Assembly (NCBI GenBank): GCA_902542325.1
Contig: CACBUE010000001.1
Location: forward strand, 62,001 to 126,000
Direction: 5' to 3'
Length of the DNA stretch: 64,000 nt
From: an uncultured SAR86 cluster bacterium
Lineage (GTDB): Bacteria; Pseudomonadota; Gammaproteobacteria; Magnimaribacterales; Magnimaribacteraceae
In this document: one piece after another, positions 25,283-33,727 of the stretch
Position numbering within the stretch: the first letter of the stretch is position 1
Layout: each line of letters starts with the position of its first letter
Made by a program: the position numbers and the translations under genes
Notes under the pieces: generated by a model
Told to the model about the DNA's origin: nothing
Databases searched by the model: none
Seen by the model: only the letters and a program-made list of their open reading frames with translations

Positions 25283-26404
25283 ATGTCTAAAAAGGATTAC
25301 TATGATGTCTTAGGTGTTCAAAGAGGGGCATCTGATGATGACTTGAAAAAAGCTTATCGTAAGCTTGCAATGAAATATCATCCTGATAGGAATTCGGATG
25401 ATCCCTCAGCTGCCGAAAAATTTAAAGAAGCTTCAGAGGCCTATGAAGTTTTATCAGACGGATCGAAGAGAAATGCATATGATCAGTTTGGTCATGATGG
25501 TGTTGACCCCTCTGCCTTTGGAGGCGGTGGCTCTCAAGGATTCAATGATATCTTTGGTGATATCTTTGGTGATATTTTTGGTGGAGGGGATCCTTTTGGA
25601 CGTAGACAACGGTCTAACAAAGGTTCAGATCTGCAATATTCCATGACAATATCACTTGAAGATGCAGTAAGAGGAGTTACTGAAAAGATAGCTATTCCTG
25701 CGCTTGAAAGTTGCAGTCCGTGCAATGGAACAGGAGCCGGTGAAGGCAGTCAACCTAAAACATGTGACTCATGTGGTGGTGCCGGTCAGGTAAGGATGCA
25801 ACAGGGATTCTTCTCTGTAGCTCAAACATGTGGCAGATGTGGTGGTTCCGGCCAAGTTATTAGTAACCCTTGTAAAGTTTGCAAAGGACAAGGAAGAGTT
25901 GAGAAACGCAAGACTTTATCTGTAAAAATACCCGCAGGAGTCGATACAGGAGACAGAATTAGGCTTTCCGGAGAAGGTGAGGCTGGATTAAATGGGGCTC
26001 CTTCAGGAGATTTATTTGTTCAAATTAAAGTTTTACCTCATGATGTATTTGAACGCGATGGTAAACATCTCTATTGCGAAGCTCCTATAAGCTTTATAGA
26101 TGCAACACTGGGAGGGGAAATTCAAATACCCACTTTGGACGGTAAAGTAAAAATAAAAATACCTGAGGGTACACAAACCGGAAAACTATTCAGACTAAGG
26201 GGTAAAGGCATAAGTCCAATCAGAGGAGGCTCTACTGGTGATCTTCTATGCAGGGCCGTGATAGAAACACCACAAAACCTTTCAAAAGATCAAAAACAAC
26301 TTCTTAAAGAATTTCAAGCTTCAATCTCTGATAATTCTAAGCAGAATCCATTAAGAGATGAATGGTTTTCTAAGGTAAAATCATTCTTTGATACTAGCAA
26401 TTGA
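25283..26404 (+). CDS. dnaJ: Molecular chaperone DnaJ
   Basis: J domain with HPD, G/F region, four CxxCxGxG repeats. Confidence 0.98.
   Translation: MSKKDYYDVLGVQRGASDDDLKKAYRKLAMKYHPDRNSDDPSAAEKFKEASEAYEVLSDGSKRNAYDQFGHDGVDPSAFGGGGSQGFNDIFGDIFGDIFGGGDPFGRRQRSNKGSDLQYSMTISLEDAVRGVTEKIAIPALESCSPCNGTGAGEGSQPKTCDSCGGAGQVRMQQGFFSVAQTCGRCGGSGQVISNPCKVCKGQGRVEKRKTLSVKIPAGVDTGDRIRLSGEGEAGLNGAPSGDLFVQIKVLPHDVFERDGKHLYCEAPISFIDATLGGEIQIPTLDGKVKIKIPEGTQTGKLFRLRGKGISPIRGGSTGDLLCRAVIETPQNLSKDQKQLLKEFQASISDNSKQNPLRDEWFSKVKSFFDTSN
25547..25582 (+). repeat. Three tandem 12-bp units encoding (DIFG)x3 in the DnaJ G/F linker
   Basis: gatatctttggt gatatctttggt gatatttttggt. Confidence 0.9.
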
Positions 26405-27150
26405 GAATTTTGAAGAATCTATTCATTTCAGGAATAACAGGTAAAGTTGGCAAGCTTTTATCTTCTTATGTTTTAGAAAGTAATCAATTCAAATTAGTTG
26501 GTGGGAGCTGCTCACCTGATAGTACCTTTTTTGAAAAAGATGTTGGAGAATTACTTGAAATGGAAGAAACAGGAATCCAAATATCAGGAAAAATGTCTGA
26601 AGATCTTAGTGCAGATATCATCATCGATTTCTCTTCTCCAAAAAGCTCAATGGAAATTTTACAGCTTGCCAAGAAAAAGGAAATTCCAATTCTCATAGGA
26701 ACAACTGGCTTTAGTGAAGATGATTTCAAAGAAATAGAGGTCACTAGCACTCAGATCCCTGTTTTATTTGCTCCTAATACAAGCTCTGGTATAGCGATAT
26801 TAAAGAATATTCTAAACAAATCGAAAAATCTATTTTCTGAAGATAGTGAATTCTCCATAAGTGAAACTCATCATATCGAGAAAAAAGACTCACCTTCAGG
26901 AACTGCATTAGATTTACAAAGAGCAATTATTTCTATTTATCCAGAAGCTAACGTGGTGATAGAAAGCTTTAGAGAAGGTAATAATCCAGGGGAACATACA
27001 GTAAGTATTACACTAGGTAAGGAGATAATAGAATTTACTCATAGGGCAGAAGACAGATCAATATTTGCTTTGGGAGCCCTAAAAGGAGCGGTATGGTTAA
27101 CTAAAAGGCCTGCTGGCTTCTATTCTATGGGTGATATTTATTCTTCTTGA
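26401..27150 (+). CDS. dapB: 4-hydroxy-tetrahydrodipicolinate reductase
   Basis: ORF 249 aa (TTG start), [28 protein letters not shown]. Confidence 0.96.
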   Translation: MRILKNLFISGITGKVGKLLSSYVLESNQFKLVGGSCSPDSTFFEKDVGELLEMEETGIQISGKMSEDLSADIIIDFSSPKSSMEILQLAKKKEIPILIGTTGFSEDDFKEIEVTSTQIPVLFAPNTSSGIAILKNILNKSKNLFSEDSEFSISETHHIEKKDSPSGTALDLQRAIISIYPEANVVIESFREGNNPGEHTVSITLGKEIIEFTHRAEDRSIFALGALKGAVWLTKRPAGFYSMGDIYSS

Positions 27151-27320
27151 TTTAGTATAAATATGATATAAAGCCTTCCTTTAGGCAAGTGCCTATAACG
27201 AAACACATGAAACTGTTTCAGATCTGAGGTGCTAAGGATTGCTCATCTTTAGTAAGTTCTGTAATTTCATGGAAGTATAACCTGAGGAATGTAATGTTCT
27301 TCATAAATTGAGGAGAGCTA
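27151..27320 (+). promoter_or_regulatory. rpsB 5' leader, candidate S2 autoregulatory leader (t44-type)
   Basis: 170-nt non-coding leader with overlapping hairpins (GCCT..AGGC / AGGCAAGTGCCT; TGAAACTGTTTCA). Confidence 0.4.
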
Positions 27321-28233
27321 ATGGCTGAAATATCGCTAGAACAAATGCTACAAGCAGGTGTCCACTTCGGACATCAGACCAAATACTGGAACCCAAAAAT
27401 GGATCAACATATTTTTGGTGTCAGAAATAAGATTCACATCATTAACCTAGAGCATACGGTAGAAATGATTAAACCAGCCCTAAAGTTCATTGAGGGAGTC
27501 GCTGCAAAAAATAACAAAATTCTTTTTGTTGGAACGAAAAGAACAGCATCAGATATCATCAAAAAACGAAGCAATTAGATGCTCTATGCCTTATGTAAAT
27601 GAAAGATGGTTAGGGGGAATGCTTACTAACTATAAAACTATAAGATCATCTATCACAAGGCTAGAAAACCTTTTAAGACAAAAGGAAGATGGAACATTCA
27701 GCAAACTCACTAAAAAAGAAGGTTTAAAGATACAACGCGACATCGATAGACTAGAAAAGTCTATTGGTGGAGTGACTGAAATGGGCGGCTTACCGGACGC
27801 TTTATTTATAATTGATGTTAAAAGAGAGTCTATTGCAGTTTCTGAGGCAAGTAAAATGGGTATCCCCATTGTGGGTATCGTGGACTCAAATAGCAATCCT
27901 GAAGGCATTGATTATGTTGTACCCGGCAATGATGATTCCATAAGATCGATTGCCCTTTTCACTGAAGCAGTTGCAGATGCTTGCTTGAAAGGCTCTGAAG
28001 CAGCCACTGGACTTAAGCAGGATGAGCCTCAATCTGGGCCTGCAATTGTTCGTAAAGTTGATACTAATGAAACTACAGAAGAACCACTACAGAAAGATAC
28101 CGAAGTGCCTGATTCAAAATCTAATGAAGAAGCTGCTGATGAATCACATGAAATACAAGAATCCTCAGATGATACAACAGCAAAATTAGACACTTCTGAA
28201 GAAGATAATAAAGAAGTAAAGGGCGAGGAGTAA
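27321..28233 (+). CDS. rpsB: 30S ribosomal protein S2, frame-disrupted as given (two ORFs 27321-27578 and 27490-28233 joined near 27561-27567)
   Basis: [27 protein letters not shown]...[14 protein letters not shown] in frame 1, then [25 protein letters not shown]... in +1 frame; single extra A in an A6 run. Confidence 0.93.
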
Positions 28234-28235
28234 TT

Positions 28236-29093
28236 ATGAGTACTATTTCAGCTTCACAGGTTAAAGAATTAAGAGAAAAAACGGGTTTAGGTCTAATGGA
28301 CTGTAAAAAAGCTTTAGAAGAAGCAAATGGAGATATTGATTTAGCAATAGAAGAGTTAAGAAAAACTAGCGGCATAAAGGCAAGTAAAAAGTCAGGCAGG
28401 TCTGCAGCGGATGGTTTAATCGGCATTACTACTAAAGATAAAGACTTTTTTATGATCGAAGTGAATTGCGAAACTGATTTTGTTGCAAGAGATGATTCAT
28501 ATATAAATTTCACAAAAGAAACTCTTGATACATATTCCAACAATCCCTCACACTCATTAGAGCAACTTTTAGAAAGTGGCGTAGAAGATAATAGAGAAAA
28601 ATTAGTTCAGAAATTAGGTGAGAATATCGTTGTTAGAAGACTGGCTAAAAGCGATGAATCTTCTATTAGCGGTTCCTACTTACATAGTAATCATAAAATT
28701 GGATGTATTGTTTCTTTAGAGGGTGGAGACGAAGCTCTTGCAAATGATATAGCTATGCACGCTGCTGCAACTGATCCTATGGCAGTTTCTCCTTTGGATA
28801 TACCAAAAGAGACAGTAGACAAAGAAAGAGAAATATTCAAAGCTCAATCAGAAGAGTCTGGTAAACCTCCAGAAATTATTGAAAAAATGATTGAAGGTAA
28901 AATATCAAAATTCTTAGCTGAAGTTAGCTTAACTGAGCAAGACTTTGTCAAAGATCCTAATGTCAAAATAAGTAAACTCTTATCTGATAATAATGCTAGT
29001 ATTTTAAGCTTCACAAGGTATGAAGTCGGAGAGGGTATTGAGGTAGAAAAAGTAGATTTTGCTAGTGAAGTAATGTCTCAGATCGAAGGCTAA
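28236..29093 (+). CDS. tsf: Elongation factor Ts
   Basis: ORF 285 aa, VKELREKTGLGLMDCKKALEEANGDIDLAIEELRK. Confidence 0.98.
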   Translation: MSTISASQVKELREKTGLGLMDCKKALEEANGDIDLAIEELRKTSGIKASKKSGRSAADGLIGITTKDKDFFMIEVNCETDFVARDDSYINFTKETLDTYSNNPSHSLEQLLESGVEDNREKLVQKLGENIVVRRLAKSDESSISGSYLHSNHKIGCIVSLEGGDEALANDIAMHAAATDPMAVSPLDIPKETVDKEREIFKAQSEESGKPPEIIEKMIEGKISKFLAEVSLTEQDFVKDPNVKISKLLSDNNASILSFTRYEVGEGIEVEKVDFASEVMSQIEG

Positions 29094-29651
29094 ATGTTAA
29101 ACGAAATTGTAGAAGATGCCGAGTTGGGTATGGAAAAGAGTTTGAATGCTTTGGACGCAGCATTCAAAAAGATCCGAACTGGAAGAGCAACACCATCTTT
29201 ACTCGATAGTATCAAGGTAGATTATTACGATAAGCTTACTCCTCTAGCGCAAGTGGCCAGCATAAGCATAGAAGATGCAAAAACTTTGGCTATAGTTCCA
29301 TGGGAGAAGGGTGTTGTGCAACAGATAGAAAAAGCAATCTCTGAATCTGATCTTGGTTTAAATCCGGCCACATCAGGAGATACCATTCGAGTAATTTTGC
29401 CCGATCTTACAGAAGAAACCAGAAGGGATTTCATAAAAAAAGCCAAGGCTGAAGCAGAGAATGCAAAAGTATCAATAAGAAATGTAAGAAGAGAGGGTAA
29501 TTCTCAATTAAAAGAATTCTTAAAAGAGAAGGAGATATCTCAAGATGAAGAAAGACAGGGAGAAGAATTAATCCAGAAATTAACAGATACTTTCGTTGAA
29601 AAAGTAGATTTAGCATTGAACTCTAAAGAAAAGGATCTCTTAGACTTCTAA
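29094..29651 (+). CDS. frr: Ribosome recycling factor
   Basis: ORF 185 aa, KIRTGRATPSLLDSIKVDYY, DLTEETRRDFIKKAKAEAENAKVSIRNVRRE. Confidence 0.98.
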   Translation: MLNEIVEDAELGMEKSLNALDAAFKKIRTGRATPSLLDSIKVDYYDKLTPLAQVASISIEDAKTLAIVPWEKGVVQQIEKAISESDLGLNPATSGDTIRVILPDLTEETRRDFIKKAKAEAENAKVSIRNVRREGNSQLKEFLKEKEISQDEERQGEELIQKLTDTFVEKVDLALNSKEKDLLDF

Positions 29652-29660
29652 TTTTTAAAA

Positions 29661-30386
29661 ATGGAAGGTAGTCAAACTGAAACCTTACCTAAACATGTTG
29701 CCATAATAATGGATGGCAATAACCGATGGGCATCAGAGAAAAATCTCCCCGGGGTTGCAGGACATAAAAAAGGTGTTGAAAGGGCAAGAGAGTCAGTTGA
29801 ATATGCTGTCCAAAGAGGTCTATCTACACTCACTTTATTTGCTTTTAGTAGCGAGAACTGGGGAAGATCATCAGAAGAAGTTAACCTGTTGATGCAGCTA
29901 TTAAATACTGCTCTTCAAGAAGAGGTGCCTAATCTAATTAAAAATTCAGTCCAGCTAAGCTTTATAGGTGATTTATCTCAATTTGATCAGGAACTTATAG
30001 AGCAGATGAAAGAATCAGAAAAATTAACTTATTGCGATACCGAAAGAAAAAAATTGGATTTAGTTGTTGCTGCAAGTTATGGAGGAAGATGGGATATTGT
30101 CAATGCAATAAATAAACATCTAGATTCAGGATCAAATAAAGAACTTACTGAGGAAAGTTTTGATGAATTTCTATCGACATCAAAATTTACAGATCCTGAT
30201 TTATGCATTAGAACTGGCAATGAACTTAGAATAAGTAATTTTTTGTTATGGCAATTAGCTTATTCAGAATTATATTTCCCTGATGTGCTTTGGCCAGACT
30301 TTGATGATCAACACTTCGATAACGCACTCCAGGAATATTCAAAAAGATCAAGGCGTTTCGGAGATAAATCTAATTTTCAGTTATAA
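29661..30386 (+). CDS. uppS: Isoprenyl (undecaprenyl) diphosphate synthase
   Basis: ORF 241 aa, HVAIIMDGNNRWA. Confidence 0.97.
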   Translation: MEGSQTETLPKHVAIIMDGNNRWASEKNLPGVAGHKKGVERARESVEYAVQRGLSTLTLFAFSSENWGRSSEEVNLLMQLLNTALQEEVPNLIKNSVQLSFIGDLSQFDQELIEQMKESEKLTYCDTERKKLDLVVAASYGGRWDIVNAINKHLDSGSNKELTEESFDEFLSTSKFTDPDLCIRTGNELRISNFLLWQLAYSELYFPDVLWPDFDDQHFDNALQEYSKRSRRFGDKSNFQL

Positions 30387-30388
30387 AG

Positions 30389-31204
30389 ATGCTAAAACAA
30401 AGGTTACTTAGTGCTTTTATAATAGTAGTTGGAATCAGCCTTCTTATACTCTTATTGAATAACCAATACTTAACATATCTTGTTGCCTTGATCTCATCCA
30501 TCTCTCTTTGGGAATTCTTGAAGGTTAGGTTTACAAATGCTGTTTCTCTCTTAGGAATATTCCTCTTCCTAATTTTGATGTTTGTTTCTTTTTCACCTTT
30601 CTTTAGTTATTTATTTATCACACTTAGTGTAATTACGTATTTTTTATCCTCAATTCTTATCTTAAGTTTTCCTTTGAATAAGACTTTCCTAAAAAGATCT
30701 ATGGTTTGGAGTTTATTTGGATTTGTTATCCATCTTGGATTCTTTGCATCCTTAATTCAGATTATTTCTAACAATGATCTTCAATCAACATTTCTTGAAA
30801 TAGAAAGTGGAAAATTCTTAATATTTTATATTGTTTTAATTGCCATTCTCATGGACTCAATTGCATTTTTTGCTGGTAAAAGCCTTGGTAAAAGACCTTT
30901 TATAACAAATGTTAGCCCAAATAAGACTCTTGAAGGTTTTATGGCTGCAATTATTGCTACACCTCTTCTTTTATCGACCATATCTTTCAATATTTTCAAT
31001 TTACCGTTCTTTTTGGTCTTATGTATATTGGTAATAGTCTCTTTATATTCTGTTTTAGGAGATGCTTTCGCTAGCATGATGAAGCGGGTAGTGGAAGTGA
31101 AGGATTATTCTAGTTTGATTCCAGGACATGGCGGTCTTTTCGATCGCTTAGACAGCCATGTTGCAGCTTTTCCTTGTTTTGTTTTTTTAATGAATATAGT
31201 TTAA
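30389..31204 (+). CDS. cdsA: Phosphatidate cytidylyltransferase
   Basis: ORF 271 aa, multi-TM, C-terminal signature (KDYSSLIPGHGGLFDRLDSH). Confidence 0.95.
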   Translation: MLKQRLLSAFIIVVGISLLILLLNNQYLTYLVALISSISLWEFLKVRFTNAVSLLGIFLFLILMFVSFSPFFSYLFITLSVITYFLSSILILSFPLNKTFLKRSMVWSLFGFVIHLGFFASLIQIISNNDLQSTFLEIESGKFLIFYIVLIAILMDSIAFFAGKSLGKRPFITNVSPNKTLEGFMAAIIATPLLLSTISFNIFNLPFFLVLCILVIVSLYSVLGDAFASMMKRVVEVKDYSSLIPGHGGLFDRLDSHVAAFPCFVFLMNIV

Positions 31205-31206
31205 AA

Positions 31207-32364
31207 ATGAAAAGTTTAGCTATTTTAGGTTCTACTGGCTCTGTTGGAAAATCAACTTTAGATGTCATAAGAAAAAATAAAGACGAATTTAAAATAGAAT
31301 TACTCACAGCTAGAACTAATTTCCGTCTCATGGCAGAACAGTGTAAAGAATTTACTCCAAAATTCGTCTATCTTGAAAATAAAGAAGCCCAAAAATCCTT
31401 TCTGGATGAACTAGGAACAAATAATCCTCAAGTGACTTTACTATCTGATGAGAAGGAATTAAACCAAATTATTGCCTCAGAAGATTTAGAAATAGTTGTT
31501 GCAGCTATGGTTGGAATAGTGGGATTAAAGCCTGTATTTCAGGCAATAAAACATGGAAAACATATTTTATTAGCTAACAAGGAGTCTTATGTTGTTGCCG
31601 GAGAAATTTTAAATAATTTATCTAAAAAAACCGGTGCTACAATTTTTCCAATAGACAGTGAGCATAGCGCAATTCATCAGTGTTTAATGGGGGTTAAAAA
31701 TAAAGAATCGATATCACGGCTAATATTAACAGGATCGGGTGGTCCTTTCCTCAATAGAGACATTAATGACTTTAAGAATATAACCCCTAAAGAAGCAACC
31801 ACACATCCTATTTGGAATATGGGAGATAAGATCTCAGTTGATTCATCAACTATGATGAATAAATGCTTAGAAATAATAGAAGCTAAATGGTTGTTTGGAT
31901 TTGATGATATAGATGTGCTTATACATCCCGAGGGTATTATTCATTCCTTGGTTGAGTTTAAGGATAAATCTCTGATAGCCCAACTATCTATTCCGGATAT
32001 GAAAATTCCAATAGCTTATGGTTTGGGTTTCCCTGAAAGAATTAATTCTGGTGGTGATTCGCTTGATTTCGAAAAGATTAGTAATCTTTCTTTTGTAAAA
32101 CCAGATTCAAAAAAATTTCCTTCGTTAGTTCTTGCAAAGGATTGTATTAATTCTGGTGGAACAAGCTTTTCTACTTTAAATGCTGCAAATGAAGAGTGTG
32201 TAGCTTCCTTTTTAGAAGGTAGAATAGGCTACTTAGATATACATAAAATAATTTCAGAAGTTTTGGATAAATCAGATATAAAGATGGTCGAAGAAATAGG
32301 AGATATTTTCGAAGCTGATATGCAATCTAGAGAGATGACTAAAGAACTTATAAATATAAATTAA
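31207..32364 (+). CDS. dxr: 1-deoxy-D-xylulose 5-phosphate reductoisomerase
   Basis: MKSLAILGSTGSVGKSTLDVI start at 31207; LLANKESYVVAGE, FPIDSEHSAIHQCL. Confidence 0.97.
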   Translation: MKSLAILGSTGSVGKSTLDVIRKNKDEFKIELLTARTNFRLMAEQCKEFTPKFVYLENKEAQKSFLDELGTNNPQVTLLSDEKELNQIIASEDLEIVVAAMVGIVGLKPVFQAIKHGKHILLANKESYVVAGEILNNLSKKTGATIFPIDSEHSAIHQCLMGVKNKESISRLILTGSGGPFLNRDINDFKNITPKEATTHPIWNMGDKISVDSSTMMNKCLEIIEAKWLFGFDDIDVLIHPEGIIHSLVEFKDKSLIAQLSIPDMKIPIAYGLGFPERINSGGDSLDFEKISNLSFVKPDSKKFPSLVLAKDCINSGGTSFSTLNAANEECVASFLEGRIGYLDIHKIISEVLDKSDIKMVEEIGDIFEADMQSREMTKELININ

Positions 32365-33725
32365 TGGACTTATTATTCACCATATTTTCCTTTATTTTTC
32401 TTATAAGCATCATTGTAGGTATTCATGAGCTTGGCCATTTTTTAACTGCAAGATTTTGTAATATTCATGTTCTGAAGTTTAAGATAGGCTTCGGTAAAGA
32501 ATTATTTTCCTATAAAGATAATAAAGATTGTACATATTCATTTGGGATATTACCTTTAGGTGGCTATGTACAAATGTTGGGTGAAAATAATCCTGTTCAA
32601 GAGGGATCTGAAGGATCTTTTGTAAATAAAAAATCTTATCTTCAGGCTTCTCTAGGAGAGAGAGCTGCAGTAACAGTAGCAGGTCCAGTTGCTAATTTTA
32701 TCCTTGCTGCCTTTGTCTATTTTTATTTAGCACTAGTTGGCACAACCCAACTTTCGTCTTTAATCGGTGAGGTTATTCCTGATAGTCTCTCTAAAGAATA
32801 CGGCATTTCAGTTAATGACAAGATAGTTCAGATAGATAACGAAACTGTCACGGTATTTAACGATATAAACTTTATACTTTCAAAGAGGGTCGGAGATACT
32901 GGAGTTATTAATATTAAATATATTAGAGAAGGCCAGGAAAGAACAGCTTTGTTACCAATAGACGATTGGTTATCAGATAATGATCAAATTGCTCCAAGTC
33001 AAGCTTTAGGACTTCAGCCGTTTCTTCCTGCGATAGTCGGTAAACTCCAAGAAGATGGCCCTGCACTTAAGTACGGTATAAAAGAAGGAGACTTGATACA
33101 AGCTATTAATGGTAAAGATATTTCAACTTGGCAACAATTATCAAGAATTCTTAGCCTTTTGCCTAATCAGCTCATTGAGATTCAAGTACTTAGAGGTCAA
33201 GAATCGAAAGTACTGATGCTTGAGAGTTCAAGTTTTATCGACGAGACAGGAGTTCAAAAGGGCAGGATAGGTATACTTGCTTCTAATAATTTTAATAATT
33301 GGCCTGCAGATTTTGTGGTTGAAAAAAAAGAAAACTTCTTTCCAGCCTTGTTAGTTGGTATTGAGGACACCTACAGATATACAATTTTGATTATTACTTC
33401 AATAGGTAAGATGTTAAGCGGATCAATATCAGCTGATAACCTTGGAGGTCCAATACAGATTTCAGTGCTTGCAGGATCTGCTGCAAAAGCAGGATATGTT
33501 ACTTTTTTATCAATGGTGGCATTACTGAGTATCAATCTCGGATTGTTAAATCTTTTGCCAATACCCATATTAGATGGTGGGCAATTGCTAATGATTGCTA
33601 TAGAAAAAGTTAAAGGATCTCCCGTTTCTGAGATTGCAATTGAATATTCCATGCGAATAGGATTAGTTCTCGTTGTAAGTTTAATGATATTTGCCTTTGC
33701 AAACGATATTGCAAGGTTGATCTAG
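32364..33725 (+). CDS. rseP: RIP zinc metalloprotease RseP
   Basis: HEXXH (GIHELGHFLTAR), PDZ domains, LLNLLPIPILDGG. Confidence 0.97.
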   Translation: MDLLFTIFSFIFLISIIVGIHELGHFLTARFCNIHVLKFKIGFGKELFSYKDNKDCTYSFGILPLGGYVQMLGENNPVQEGSEGSFVNKKSYLQASLGERAAVTVAGPVANFILAAFVYFYLALVGTTQLSSLIGEVIPDSLSKEYGISVNDKIVQIDNETVTVFNDINFILSKRVGDTGVINIKYIREGQERTALLPIDDWLSDNDQIAPSQALGLQPFLPAIVGKLQEDGPALKYGIKEGDLIQAINGKDISTWQQLSRILSLLPNQLIEIQVLRGQESKVLMLESSSFIDETGVQKGRIGILASNNFNNWPADFVVEKKENFFPALLVGIEDTYRYTILIITSIGKMLSGSISADNLGGPIQISVLAGSAAKAGYVTFLSMVALLSINLGLLNLLPIPILDGGQLLMIAIEKVKGSPVSEIAIEYSMRIGLVLVVSLMIFAFANDIARLI

Positions 33726-33727
33726 TC

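Noticed and set aside
27490-27579. Second rpsB ORF treated as a separate gene starting at ATG 27490
   Set aside because: Residues before NEAIRC show no S2 homology and overlap the first ORF; it is the downstream half of one gene.
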